64,000 bases of DNA from CBDFKF01 sp965248765 (GCA_965248765.1 CBDFKF010000002.1:558001-622000); one strand, 5' to 3'. Positions 9,162 to 17,821 are shown, counted from the first letter of the stretch. Notes: generated from the sequence alone by a model not told the origin. Translations and numbers: made by a program.

Positions 9162-9694
9162 ATGCTGGTAGTGGAAACGATCGCACGGATCCGTCGGGAT
9201 CATCTGGTGAGGGGCGTTCCGATCAAGACGATCGCCCGGGATTTGAGGGTTTCGAAGAACACGGTGCGCAAGGTGGTGCGGGGCGATGAGACCTCGTACA
9301 GCTACGAGCGCAAGATCCAGCCGATGCCGAAGCTTGGACCGTGGGTGGATGAGCTCGAGCGCCAGCTGAAGGCCAACGAGAAGAAGGCGCGCCGGGATCG
9401 GCTGTCTCTGCTGCGGATTCATGAAGACCTTGCGTCTCTGGGCTATGAGGGCGGCTACGACGCGGTGCGCCGCTATGCCAGGGTCTGGCGGCGCCGGCAC
9501 CGGCTGTTGTCGTCGTCCGAGGCCTATGTGCCGCTGATCTTCGATCCGTCGTGCTCAACATCCTGGCCCGGCGGTGCCAGCCGGCGCCGCCGGCGACCAT
9601 CCCGACGCCCGAGGGCCTGCGGCTTCGCCACCGGCCGGTGGCCGACTGTCGGCGCTACGACCGCCTGAGGGGGGCCGGCCATGGAGCGTCATGA
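9162..9694 (+). pseudogene. istA: IS21 transposase IstA, internally deleted
   Basis: The N-terminus is intact (MLVVETIARIRRDHLVRG, then the helix-turn-helix IKTIARDLRVSKNTVRKV) up to about residue 130 (AYVPLIFDPS). The sequence then jumps to the family's last residues, VLNILARRCQPAPP and RLRHRPVADCRRYDRLR, in another frame, ending at 9694. The whole DDE catalytic core, about 1 kb, is missing. The element cannot move on its own. Confidence 0.8.
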
Positions 9695-10409
9695 GGTGCT
9701 GGCGATGATGACAACGCTGAAGCTCGCGGGGATGCGCGCCGCCTATGACGACATCCTCGCCGACGGGGTCAAGCGCCGTCATCCGGTGCAACAGATCTTC
9801 GGCGCTCTGCTGAGGGCCGAGATCGCCGACAAGACGGCACGCTCGATCAAGTACCAGATGGCGTCCGCCAGGCTGCCGGCGGCCAAGGAGCTGGCCGAGT
9901 TCGACTTCGCCGCCTCGCCGGTCAACGAGCCCCTGATCCGCGACCTCGCAATGGGCGGCCTCCTCGAAGCCAAGCGCAACATCGTGCTGGTCGGCGGCAC
10001 CGGCACCGGCAAGACCCATCTCGCCGTCGCCATCGCGCGGTCCTGCATCCGCAAGGGCGCGCGCGGCCGCTTCTACAACGTCGTCGACCTGGTCAATCTC
10101 CTCGAGGCCGAGATCCGCTCCGGACGCCAGGGCCGCACCGCGGACCAGCTCACCCGGCGCGACTTCGTCATCCTCGACGAACTCGGCTACCTGCCCTTCG
10201 CCCAGGCCGGCGGGCAGCTGCTCTTCCACCTCATGAGCCGGCTCTACGAGCGCACCTCGATCGTCATCACCACCAACCTCGCCGTCGGCGAATGGCCGTC
10301 CGTCTTCGGCGACCCCAAGATGACCACAGCCCTGCTCGACCGCCTGACCCATCATTGCGAGGTCATCGAGACCGGAAACGAGAGCTGGCGCTTCAAGAAC
10401 CGTTCATAG
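9681..10409 (+). CDS. istB: IS21 helper ATPase IstB
   Basis: An intact 242-residue AAA+ ATPase with Walker A GGTGTGKTH and Walker B FVILDELGYLPF, plus NLAVGEWPSVFGDPK. IstB binds target DNA and assists IstA in IS21 transposition. The start overlaps the end of the shortened istA, as usual in this family. Without a working IstA it has no obvious role here unless it serves another IS21 copy. Confidence 0.92.
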   Translation: MERHEVLAMMTTLKLAGMRAAYDDILADGVKRRHPVQQIFGALLRAEIADKTARSIKYQMASARLPAAKELAEFDFAASPVNEPLIRDLAMGGLLEAKRNIVLVGGTGTGKTHLAVAIARSCIRKGARGRFYNVVDLVNLLEAEIRSGRQGRTADQLTRRDFVILDELGYLPFAQAGGQLLFHLMSRLYERTSIVITTNLAVGEWPSVFGDPKMTTALLDRLTHHCEVIETGNESWRFKNRS

Positions 10410-10500
10410 TCCGGCGCCGGCCGTCCCCGCGACCCGGTTGCCACTCAGGGGGGGCAATATTGCACGCCGATCGGGGGGCAAACTTCAAAGCCGATTGACA

Positions 10501-11426
10501 CCTACGAACGCGAACTGCGCGACCAGTACGGCAGAATCGCTCGCGGCGGCCAGCCCCGCCGCACATACCGCAAGGCTATGGAACGCTTCATCCTTGAGCA
10601 CTTGCCGACCCTCAGGCCGAGTGCCGCGCGTCGCTATCGCACGTCCGCGCGCATGCTCCACCCGCACTTTCAGGGCCTGTGGCTTGACCAGATCACGCGC
10701 GGCAGGTTGAGCACCTACATCACCACGCGTCGGCGCGGCGGCGCCTCGTCGGCCACCCTCCGGCGCGACCTGGCTTGCCTATCGTCGATGATCCAGCTCG
10801 CGATCGCGTGGGATTGGTGCGATGCCAACCCGGTCAAGGCGCTCGATAAACGGCAGATTAAGGAATCCGAGCCACGCCGACGCTATCTCAGCGAGGCCGA
10901 GTACGACGCGCTCCTGGGCGCAGCCTCGGACTATCTGCGCCCTATGATCGTTTTTTCCGTCGAGCCCGGCCTGCGCCTCGAAGAGCAACTATCGATGGAG
11001 TGGAATCAAGTCAACCTCACCCGCGGGGAGCTGTTTCTGCCCCGCACAAAATCCGGCACGCCCCGCACGGTGCCGCTGAGCACCGCCGCGGCTGAGCTTC
11101 TGCCCCGCCACCCGCGTCACCTGCACTCCACGTATGTCTTCTGCAAGAAGGACGGCAGCCGCTATAGCAAGGTCACCCGCGGCCTGGCCGGCGCGGCCAA
11201 ACGTGCGGGAATCAGCGACCTGCGCTGGCACGACCTTAGACGCACGTGCGGCTCCTGGATGATCCAGCGGGGCGTCGACGTTTTCCGCGTGAGCCGCTTT
11301 CTCGGTCACAAGTCGGTTGCTGTCACCGAGAGATCCTACGGTTTCCTGCGAGCCGAAGATCTTCACGAAGCAGTTCGAGTCGGCACAAAAACCGGCACAG
11401 GCAGCGCGGATAGCACGCAAGCCTAA
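10501..11426 (+). pseudogene. int: Phage-type tyrosine integrase, 5' end removed by IS21
   Basis: The frame is open from the IS21 end at 10501 (YERELRDQYGRIARG, PRRTYRKAMERFILEHLP), so coding sequence existed upstream and has been lost. The catalytic residues are all visible: Arg in PGLRLEEQLSMEW, Lys in RTKSGTPRTVPLS, HDLRRT, LGHKSVAVTERSYG with the nucleophilic Tyr. An internal ATG at 10578 could give a 282-residue product lacking only part of the arm-binding domain. The gene ends 32 bp before a copy of the tRNA-Phe 3' half, so it very likely targeted that tRNA. Confidence 0.8.
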
Positions 11427-11457
11427 CCGCTCAAGTCTTTGATTTCGAGTAAGGAAA

Positions 11458-11508
11458 TGGTGCCCAGGGGCGGAATCGAACCACCGACACGCGGATTTTC
11501 AGTCCGCT
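11458..11508. repeat. Attachment-site copy: 3' half of tRNA-Phe
   Basis: These 51 bp match 23918-23968, the 3' half of the intact tRNA-Phe gene including its CCA end and anticodon stem, at 50 of 51 positions and in the same orientation; the single difference is in the T-loop. The match stops at 11508. This is what a site-specific integrase leaves at the far end of an element inserted into a tRNA gene. The integrase gene ending at 11426 is immediately adjacent. Confidence 0.88.
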
Positions 11509-11964
11509 CGGTAACACGCCCGAGAAGCGAGGAAAGCCCAGCCTTCTGCCGGTTTCAGCCCGAAGACAGGTCGGACTCACCAGCCTGAAGCGCGAACGGA
11601 ACCGCACAAAACTCGGCACAGGTCGAGAAAGGTTGTTCGGGGGGTGTTCGCGCGCGCGTTCTCGGTCTGAGGAGCCGGGGCAGCCAACCACGAGGGGTGT
11701 ATCCGCCCCGGCTACATCAACATGTTGAAGAACAGGCGGGGAACGGCACGACCCCTTGACGGAAAAGACAAATCGTGGTGACTCGGTGTCGATTGCCCAC
11801 AAAGAAGCCGGGGCCTGTAACCCCGGCTTCAATAGTGGTCCCGCATCCGGCATGGCCGCAGCGGGAAGGACCGTCCACGACGGGGAATTTGCCCCGGCGC
11901 TCGCCCTCAGTCAAGCGGCCATGCTTTTCCATGTCGGCTCAAGCCGACAGAAAGGCATGGACTT
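11509..11964. other. Non-coding phage end with hairpins
   Basis: No convincing gene. Features seen: TTGTTCGGGGGGTGTTCGCG at about 11634-11653, nearly repeated beyond tRNA-Thr at about 31993; a perfect 10-bp hairpin GAAGCCGGGG (11804-11813)/CCCCGGCTTC (11821-11830); and a compact palindrome, TGTCGGCT (11932-11939) CA AGCCGACA (11942-11949), just before the GIY-YIG gene. The last could be an operator or a small stem-loop in the mRNA leader. Confidence 0.55.
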
Positions 11965-12303
11965 ATGTCCACTACAACGAAAGCCGGGACACTTGTCCTG
12001 ACCGGCATCTCCGGCCGAAAACACACCTTCGAAGTCTACGAGTACGGTACAAACTTCGGGCTGGTTGCGTGCGTTTATACGGTGACGCGCCAGTCTCCCG
12101 CGGGCCTCGGAAACTCACACACGGTCATCTATGTGGGGCAGACCGAGAACCTCGGCGACCGGTTCACCGGCCACCACAAGGAGCACTGTTTCCGCAGTCA
12201 TCGCGCCAACCGCATCTGCGTGTTGCGTGACAACGATGAGCGCTCCCGGCTGGCCATCGAAATGGACTTGGTCGCGGCGTACGCACCGCCGTGTAACGGC
12301 TAG
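11965..12303 (+). CDS. GIY-YIG-like nuclease domain protein
   Basis: A 112-residue protein with VACVYTVTRQ followed by HTVIYVGQTENLGDRFTGHH and an ending of EMDLVAAYAPPCNG. This matches the GIY-YIG fold: YT/YVG strands, an Arg on the following helix (DRF), a Glu (IEMDL) and a C-terminal Asn. Such small proteins occur in phages and next to mobile elements. Specific cutting activity is not known. It lies alone on the plus strand at the left end of the phage remnant. Confidence 0.65.
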   Translation: MSTTTKAGTLVLTGISGRKHTFEVYEYGTNFGLVACVYTVTRQSPAGLGNSHTVIYVGQTENLGDRFTGHHKEHCFRSHRANRICVLRDNDERSRLAIEMDLVAAYAPPCNG

Positions 12304-12411
12304 CCCTCGACGGTGCGTGATGATGGTGGAGCCGGCACGATCTCGCCGCGCTCCGCCATCGTCGCTCTCAATGCCAAGAGCCGTTCGGTGACAACAGCCT
12401 GGACGAATGGC

Positions 12412-13005
12412 TCAATGAGCCTGCAGAGCAGTCGTTTCATGTCGAACTCCTATTGATACGCCCACACGAACGGGCTCAGGTAATCGGGTAAATGATCGGT
12501 GCGCCGATCGAGATGCATTGATGAGAGAGCCGAAGATCAGCAACCCGTTGGCGTTGGTGAAACGCCAGTCCGTGTCTCCGGCCAACGCCAGCCGCGTGAA
12601 GTACCGCCAGTACAAGAGCTTGCCGGTGTAGGTCGAATCCGGCGCCGGGCCGAACTCAAAGTTCTCGCCCTCGATCGTGTATGCCTCAGGCTCGCCGGTC
12701 TGGGTCGACAGGTAGCGGTTCCAGAAGTCCTGGGGCGCCAGATATTGGAGCACTCTGTTCCGGTCGCTCAGGCTCAGATAGAGCCGGCGCACCCCGAGGA
12801 ACCGGGCGGGCAGCACCTCCTGTTGCGCATCGATCATCAGATCGTTTGCGGCTTCCCACGCCCGCAGGCCACCACGCCGCATGATCTCGTGGTCGATGTG
12901 CTGCTCGGCAATCTCGATCGCTTCGACAATGCGGTCGGTCGCGATGTTTCCGCCGAGCTGGTTCAAGATGTAGGTCTGGAGCTCCCCGTAGTTCGCAACG
13001 GTCAT
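12412..13005 (-). CDS. Phage adaptor / head-tail joining protein, 3' end altered
   Basis: 197 residues. The pattern MTVANYGELQTYILNQLGG, LPARFLGVRRLYLSL, EAYTIEGENFEFGPAPDS and TGKLLYWRYFTRLAL is that of a phage adaptor family found in podovirus-type and related phages, next to capsid genes. After NGLLIFGSLINASR the sequence no longer follows the family, which suggests a late frameshift. It overlaps the neighbouring gene by four bases. Confidence 0.6.
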   Translation of the reverse strand: MTVANYGELQTYILNQLGGNIATDRIVEAIEIAEQHIDHEIMRRGGLRAWEAANDLMIDAQQEVLPARFLGVRRLYLSLSDRNRVLQYLAPQDFWNRYLSTQTGEPEAYTIEGENFEFGPAPDSTYTGKLLYWRYFTRLALAGDTDWRFTNANGLLIFGSLINASRSAHRSFTRLPEPVRVGVSIGVRHETTALQAH

Positions 13006-13415
13006 GCCGTGGCTTCCTGATAGGGCCTACCCCAGGTCTCGACTGAGCGGCGGCGCGGGCGACTCTGGACACGGGATGCGAGCTCGTCGCGGTCCGTGAT
13101 GAACTTGCCGTAATCGCCCCACAGCAGCCCGCGCATGATCGCCTGGTTAAGCTCCTGGCCGGACATCTGCGTCACGCGAATCGGCGAGATCCCCTGCCGA
13201 CGCAGAATGTCCTGGTAGGTCAGGGGGTCGAGCCGCGCCAACAGCTTGAAGTCACGCGACGGCGCCCAGCCCTTGCGCGTTTGCGCGTCCGCCACCTCGT
13301 CGAAGATCGGCTCGACGTCCTTGATGTGAGACGAGATGAAGGTCTGGTCCTCGGTTTCGTCGTAGTGGAAGACGCTGATGACGTTGCCGCTCGCATCGAG
13401 CAGTCGACGCTCCAT
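13002..13415 (-). CDS. Phage structural-region protein of unknown function
   Basis: 137 residues, starting MERRLLDASGNVISVFHYDE. No family is recognised with confidence. It overlaps the adaptor gene (13002-13005) and follows the next upstream gene within five bases, so it belongs to the virion-gene operon. The middle (FKLLARLDPLTYQDILR) looks like an ordinary globular protein, and the composition is normal. Confidence 0.6.
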   Translation of the reverse strand: MERRLLDASGNVISVFHYDETEDQTFISSHIKDVEPIFDEVADAQTRKGWAPSRDFKLLARLDPLTYQDILRRQGISPIRVTQMSGQELNQAIMRGLLWGDYGKFITDRDELASRVQSRPRRRSVETWGRPYQEATA

Positions 13416-13419
13416 CGGC

Positions 13420-13749
13420 CTACTCCGTAAAGCCCCGCAGCCACACTTGTGACGTCACCCCGCCTGTCCCCGAGGCGGCCAACACCGCCGAGCACGCGGC
13501 GCCCCGGCTGATCTGAAGTGGGTGGACGAACTCCACGTCTTGGGCGTTATGCACCTCGATCTCATAGATGACCGTGGTGCCATCCTTGATCTGCAAGAGC
13601 CCGATCGCGGCGGCATCGTAGGATGCCGAGACACCCGTCACGAAGTGCGCATTGTCGGTCTCCGCCGCGTGTGTGGCCGTGCTCTCGGCATTATCATCGC
13701 CGTCGCTTTCGAACCACGTGGCCGGCTGGATATCGATCGTCTTACGCAT
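13420..13749 (-). CDS. Phage structural-region protein of unknown function
   Basis: 109 residues, start at 13749 where ATG overlaps the TGA of the upstream gene. The beta-rich, Ala/Ser/Thr-rich sequence (MRKTIDIQPATWFESDGDDN, TVIYEIEVHNAQDVEF) suggests a small virion decoration or head protein. This is inference from composition and position downstream of the capsid gene. Confidence 0.55.
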   Translation of the reverse strand: MRKTIDIQPATWFESDGDDNAESTATHAAETDNAHFVTGVSASYDAAAIGLLQIKDGTTVIYEIEVHNAQDVEFVHPLQISRGAACSAVLAASGTGGVTSQVWLRGFTE

Positions 13750-14603
13750 CAGTCTCGATCCATCGCCACGAACAGATAATCGACCGTCAGTGTCCGGCTC
13801 GCCGTGGTGTCGGCCGAGACGATGATGATGGGCGTTAGGTCTGTCGTCGCCGTTACCGCAGCTCCGAGGTAGCCGTGACTCACACCGTTGAGGAAGCACT
13901 CCGCGTTGCCGCTGGAGTCGACCTCAATGCGTAGGACGTCGTAGGTCGAGTTGACCGGTGCCACCCCAGCGTTGATCAGGTTGCTGTCGGTGTCCGCCTT
14001 GACGCCGATGCAATGCCAGTTGTCGTTGGTCGCCCCGGTGTCGAACATCCACGCCACGGCATTGGTTGCCGTCGAGGTGACCGTGGCGGTGTTGAGTTCG
14101 AACGGAAGCTCCAGCGTGCCGCCCGGAAGAACGTCGGTAAACCCGACGTTGATGATCGTGTCGGTGACGTCATCGACATGCACCCGCGCCTCGATGACGA
14201 GGTTGCCGTTATCGGCCTCCCACGCCAGCGCCTGGCCAATTGCCGATCCGTCCGCCGCGACGCCCGTGCCGGCATTGCCCGATACCAACGTAATCGTCCC
14301 GTTGATACCCGCGGTCATCGTTGCGTCGACCGCCTGGGCGGCGGAGCCGTTGGCTAGATCGAAGTAGTCCTCGAGCTGGGCATCGGCCGCCACGTCCCCG
14401 TGGAAGTCGTGGAACGTGAACGTTCGCTGATTGAAAACGTCGACATCGCCCTGGCGCGAGAACGTGATTGGCGCATCGCCCGTGACTGAGTTCTCGAACT
14501 TGAGCTCGCCGCGGTCGGTCTGCCGCATGTTGTAGCCGGCCCACAGCACCGTGCTCGTGAGCACCAGCGCCAGCCCGGCAATGAGAAGGCTCCGCAGATT
14601 CAT
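13749..14603 (-). CDS. Secreted or virion-associated beta-rich protein
   Basis: 284 residues with an N-terminal hydrophobic segment (MNLRSLLIAGLALVLTSTVL). The remainder is acidic and beta-rich; the stretch from NLVIEARVHVDDVTD to IRIEV/YLFVAMDRD has the look of a concanavalin/LamG-like sandwich (curve-fitted impression only). It overlaps the next gene by one base and lies downstream of the capsid fragment, separated by a terminator-like hairpin. Confidence 0.5.
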   Translation of the reverse strand: MNLRSLLIAGLALVLTSTVLWAGYNMRQTDRGELKFENSVTGDAPITFSRQGDVDVFNQRTFTFHDFHGDVAADAQLEDYFDLANGSAAQAVDATMTAGINGTITLVSGNAGTGVAADGSAIGQALAWEADNGNLVIEARVHVDDVTDTIINVGFTDVLPGGTLELPFELNTATVTSTATNAVAWMFDTGATNDNWHCIGVKADTDSNLINAGVAPVNSTYDVLRIEVDSSGNAECFLNGVSHGYLGAAVTATTDLTPIIIVSADTTASRTLTVDYLFVAMDRD

Positions 14604-14621
14604 CGTTAATCTCCCGAAAAA

Positions 14622-14645
14622 CAGAGACGGGGCCCGAAGGCCCCG
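14622..14645 (-). terminator. Rho-independent terminator after capsid gene
   Basis: On the minus strand, CGGGGCC TTCG GGCCCCG forms a seven-pair stem with a stable UUCG tetraloop (14628-14645), followed by CTCTGTTTTTC. It lies about 30 bp beyond the capsid gene stop and would end or reduce transcription before the next gene. Capsid genes are often followed by such a structure. Confidence 0.7.
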
Positions 14646-14672
14646 CCAGTTAGCCCAAGCCGATCGGATGGC

Positions 14673-15200
14673 TTAGCTCGTGCTCAGATCCCAGATCGCG
14701 CCGGACGAGGCCTCGTTACGCGACTCGAGGCTGAACTCGGCGAGCAAGTGCTTTCGCTCCGAATCGCCGGTCTTCGAGAGATCCATCAACCGGAAGGCCC
14801 GCAGGTACGCGACCGCCCACATGTTCTTTTGCAGAACGAGCAGGTCACGTGCCCTCTGGAACCGATTCGGCACGATCCGCAACTCGCCCCAATCCGACAC
14901 ATACACGTCGATCGAGGTCACGAGCTGCTTGTCCTCGGCGTCGATGTACCGGGTCGCATTGCCGGTGAACGCCGAGATGCTGCGCTTCACAAAGCTCCCG
15001 GTCATGATGCAGTCGGGCTCGCCACCGGCGTCCCAAATCGCCTGCAGGACCGCCTTCAGCAACGCCTCAGTGACAGGCCGCTGCGTGCCGTCGGTGCGCG
15101 CCGTGTTGCCGAGCGAGCCATCCGACCCGCCGGCGCCGTTATCGGTGTTGGTGGTGATCCAAGCACCGATCGAGCCGTGCTCGCGGGCCGTACCGCTTGC
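14673..15200 (-). pseudogene. SU10-type major capsid protein (DUF5309-like), N-terminal half missing
   Basis: The minus-strand frame is open from about 15200 (ASGTAREHGSIGAWITTN) through RPVTEALLKAVLQAIWDAGG, YVSDWGELRIVPNRFQRAR, to LLAEFSLESRNEASSGAIWD. This pattern is that of SU10-like major capsid proteins (about 300 residues). Only the last 175 residues remain; the sequence switches abruptly at about 15200 to a plus-strand cassette. No phage head could be built from this copy. Confidence 0.72.
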
Positions 15201-15205
15201 GCCCC

Positions 15206-15442
15206 ATGTCCGCCTGGAACAAGTGGACCATCATCGTCTCGACACTGGGGCTTATCGTCGTCCTCAGCGGGAATTGGTGGAAGATATCCTCTGCCGCCTG
15301 GGTCATTGGCTGGGCGGCATTCCTGGCGGTAGCGCTGATACTCCTGTTCGGCGGCCGCTCGGGGCTGAACTGGCTCCTTCGCCAGTTGCCGGGCGGATCG
15401 CGGCAAGATATTGATAGATTTCCTCCCGAATCCCGGGACTGA
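15206..15442 (+). CDS. Small two-helix membrane protein
   Basis: 78 residues with two hydrophobic stretches (IIVSTLGLIVVLS and VIGWAAFLAVALILLF), and a polar Arg/Asp-rich tail. Starts at ATG 15206, directly at the point where the capsid gene is broken, and ends one base before the next gene's ATG (15444), so the two are probably co-expressed. No family recognised. Runs opposite to the surrounding phage genes. Confidence 0.5.
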   Translation: MSAWNKWTIIVSTLGLIVVLSGNWWKISSAAWVIGWAAFLAVALILLFGGRSGLNWLLRQLPGGSRQDIDRFPPESRD

Positions 15443-15443
15443 G

Positions 15444-16469
15444 ATGATCTTGCACAGTGCCGCCCCAGCCATGACAGTCCCTGAGAACCTTCTACGATGC
15501 AAAACTTGCGGCGGGCCCTTGAGCAGACAGGCGCAAACCTACCGGTGTCAGGGCTGTCCCCAGAGCTATCAGACGGACAACAACGTTATCCTAATGGAAA
15601 CAGGCGAAGGCACGGATCTGAGGATCGGCGCCGAATGCCTAGATATTGAGAACCTTCGGTCTACTCGCAGCCTTTTGGGACGCATCGTCACTAGCGATGT
15701 TGAGTTTGCCGCGCGGTTGCATAGCGTCGACTTCGTCAACTTTCACGCCGAAATGTTGGCGGATTATCTCGACTCGTCAATCGTGGCCGACGTTGGGTGT
15801 GGGCAGATGCCTTATTTGTCCGCGTTTCCGGCAAATAAGATCAGGGCCTATTACGGGTTCGATTTGCACCGCGATTCCTTGGCTCACGCCCAAACCCACT
15901 TCGACGAAAGATTTGATCTCAGGCTCATCCAGCACGGGTATGACAATCTGCCCTTGGCCGCCGCTTCTGTCGATGCCGTCATCAGCAGCGAAGTGATTGA
16001 GCATGTGGACCGGCCGATGGATTACCTGGCAGAAATCCATCGTGTCTGTCGGGTCGGCGGCCACCTCTCGCTATCGACTCCCTGCGCATCCTTGTACCTC
16101 TATCCACACAACTTCCTGCACATCGCCCGCCACCCGAGCACTGTGCGGGATCTGTGGCGCAAGCTCAACGCTCACAGGTACTGGCAAGAAGCTCTCGCTT
16201 GGCACCCAGGACTGCGGCCCAGAATTATGCGCGCCTGGATGGAGGCCGCGGGCTTCGCCGTGCGCCGCCATGAAACTCGGCTTTGGTATTACCACACGCC
16301 CCTGCGGCCGGCATGGCGTTTTTTTGAAGGTCTTGAGAGGATCGGGATGCATTACGCCGGGCGCTTATTTGAGCGATATCTAAAAGCCACCGACCATCTG
16401 CTCGCGTCACATATCCCCCTATTGCGGTGGGCGGGGACTCGCCAGTTCATTCTCGGGCGAAAGAACTAG
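15444..16469 (+). CDS. Class I SAM-dependent methyltransferase with N-terminal zinc ribbon
   Basis: 341 residues from ATG 15444. Residues about 20-50 carry a Cys4 motif (CKTCGGPL and YRCQGC), like Trm112-type ribbons seen on surface-polysaccharide methyltransferases. The SAM-binding motif I is VADVGCGQMPYLS, followed by ISSEVIEHVDRPMDYLAEIH typical of Methyltransf_11 enzymes. The C-terminus has aromatic and basic segments. It lies on the plus strand between minus-strand lysis and capsid genes, so it looks like an inserted cargo gene. By eye its base composition is less GC-rich than its neighbours. Substrate unknown. Confidence 0.78.
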   Translation: MILHSAAPAMTVPENLLRCKTCGGPLSRQAQTYRCQGCPQSYQTDNNVILMETGEGTDLRIGAECLDIENLRSTRSLLGRIVTSDVEFAARLHSVDFVNFHAEMLADYLDSSIVADVGCGQMPYLSAFPANKIRAYYGFDLHRDSLAHAQTHFDERFDLRLIQHGYDNLPLAAASVDAVISSEVIEHVDRPMDYLAEIHRVCRVGGHLSLSTPCASLYLYPHNFLHIARHPSTVRDLWRKLNAHRYWQEALAWHPGLRPRIMRAWMEAAGFAVRRHETRLWYYHTPLRPAWRFFEGLERIGMHYAGRLFERYLKATDHLLASHIPLLRWAGTRQFILGRKN

Positions 16470-16890
16470 GGTGAAGCGAGGCGATCGACCGCGGCCCGTG
16501 GTAGCCTCGCGCGACATGCGCCTACTGTGCGAGGAGCAAGGGCTGGGATTGGCATCGTTTTGAGTTGACACACCGCCCGCGAAACAAGGAGGCGCGGGAT
16601 TGTCCCCTCAAAAACTCCCACGGTCTGGCCGCGCTCTAGGCGCGTCAGGCGCTCAGGACGTGCGCACGCCCCACGCCTCAGCGCAGGCCCTGATAAATGC
16701 GGCATGGTCTTTGATCGGGAGGTTCCTGCGCAAATAGAGAGACCGAACCAGCGCAATGCCATGCCGGCACCACGGTGGCGGCGCGCGTGTCTCCATGCAC
16801 GACCTGCGGCACGCTTGCAGGCGTATCGTTTGAGACGCAATTCTGTATCAGGATGGCCGAATCTTTGGCGAGCCGCCGGACGGCACAGGG
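16470..16890. other. Gap with possible gene remnant
   Basis: No intact gene. On the minus strand, from about 16755 to 16663, one frame reads LYLRRNLPIKDHAAFIRACA and ends in a stop, which looks like the C-terminus of a lost protein, probably cargo DNA brought in with the methyltransferase. Nothing else could be supported. Confidence 0.35.
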
Positions 16891-17307
16891 TCAGTGGGTG
16901 CCATAAGCCCACTCGAACGGCGCGCGGTAGTGGGGCAAGTGTTCCGTTCGGCGATCAAGATGCATCGCCGTCGGCGAGATGATCCCGACCGACCAGCCGA
17001 GACCGATCGCGAGCTTCAAGAGCTTGGCCCGCAGGAAGCCGTCCGTCAGCCCTGAGATGTCGATCGCGAACGTGCCCACGCCGTGGCCGCCGTGCGCCAG
17101 GTGTGCCGAGCGCCGGTGGCCACCGATCGCTCGATTGTGCGCCGGGCAGCGACTGCAGCTCTCGACGCGCATCGGGTGGTCGTAGGCCGCCCGCAGGATC
17201 GCGAGGGCATCGGCGAAGCCCTCCGCGACGCGCATGCTCGCGCAGCCGCAGCGGCATGAGAGTTCCTCGTCCGAGAACCAGACCTCACCCGCGGGCCCGG
17301 TGATCAT
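16891..17307 (-). CDS. Peptidase M15-type endolysin
   Basis: 138 residues. The core CPAHNRAIGGHRRSAHLAHG with FAIDI downstream matches the zinc-binding pattern of M15A peptidases (SxH...D) used by phages as endolysins; they cut peptidoglycan cross-links. A later His (MHLDRRTEHLPHY) is in the expected place for the last ligand. It overlaps the upstream small membrane protein by four bases and ends a lysis cassette. Confidence 0.8.
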   Translation of the reverse strand: MITGPAGEVWFSDEELSCRCGCASMRVAEGFADALAILRAAYDHPMRVESCSRCPAHNRAIGGHRRSAHLAHGGHGVGTFAIDISGLTDGFLRAKLLKLAIGLGWSVGIISPTAMHLDRRTEHLPHYRAPFEWAYGTH

Positions 17308-17405
17308 CCTCCGGCGATCGCTACGAGCACGATGCCGATGACCACCACGCCAATGACGATCGCGCGGTTGCGGTTACGCCCGAGCCACGTCTTCACTTGC
17401 TCCAT
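17304..17405 (-). CDS. Very small single-helix membrane protein in lysis cassette
   Basis: 33 residues: a basic start (MEQVKTWLGRNRNRA) and one transmembrane helix (IVIGVVVIGIVLVAIAGG). It overlaps both the holin stop (17393) and the endolysin start (17307), an arrangement typical of accessory lysis proteins. It is shorter than most gene finders accept. Role inferred from context only. Confidence 0.5.
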   Translation of the reverse strand: MEQVKTWLGRNRNRAIVIGVVVIGIVLVAIAGG

Positions 17406-17812
17406 TTGATGCCTCTCTTGTCGAGGGTGCGGGCGCTCGTGTAGCCGAGGTAGCCGGCGCCGAAGAGCCACCACATGTGGGTGGGAATTGCGGCGAGCCA
17501 ATCTTGGACTCCTTGGGTGATGTCCGAGGCGGCCGTGGGGTCGAACGCAAACAACCCGCCCATCGGGATCGCCGCGAGGATGTAGGCATAGACCACGTAC
17601 AGGAATGACGGCCGCGCCCGACTCGTCCATGGATCGGTGCTCCGCGCTTCGGCGATGATCGCGGATAGCTGGATCTCCGCTTCGCGAAACTTGCCGTCCT
17701 GCTGCTGCTGGATCAGCGCGAGCTTCGCCTTCTCCCGGGCCTCGGGATCGGGCAGCACGCTGTCGATCACCTGGCTCAGCACCGGCAAGAGCGCCGCGAA
17801 TGGGAATGGCAT
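17393..17812 (-). CDS. Holin, 3TM type (GTA holin-like)
   Basis: 139 residues. The central motif DPWTSRARPSFLYVVYAYIL followed by AIPMGGLFAFDP and a last membrane segment (WWLFGAGYLGYTSART) matches the 3TM holins found in alphaproteobacterial gene transfer agents and phages. The N-terminal half is an amphipathic helix-rich region. Holins open the inner membrane so the endolysin can reach the cell wall. Confidence 0.75.
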   Translation of the reverse strand: MPFPFAALLPVLSQVIDSVLPDPEAREKAKLALIQQQQDGKFREAEIQLSAIIAEARSTDPWTSRARPSFLYVVYAYILAAIPMGGLFAFDPTAASDITQGVQDWLAAIPTHMWWLFGAGYLGYTSARTLDKRGIKWSK

Positions 17813-17821
17813 CGTCGTCTC

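Larger units (their letters stand above)
9057..10500 (+). mobile_element. IS21-family element, deleted internally
   Basis: The left end begins TGTTGATCG (9057-9065), and the right end, read on the opposite strand from 10500, begins TGTCAATCG. Both ends carry inner repeats of the type CCCCCCNATCGG. The element holds a shortened istA and an intact istB. It sits between the Bet remnant and an integrase gene lacking its start. No clear target duplication is visible, which suggests deletion of flanking DNA after insertion. Confidence 0.8.

Noticed and set aside
16466..16912. 148-codon minus-strand frame
   Set aside because: Arg/Ala-rich with no recognisable features; another frame in the same place gives a better protein-like end (LYLRRNLPIKDHAAFIRACA).
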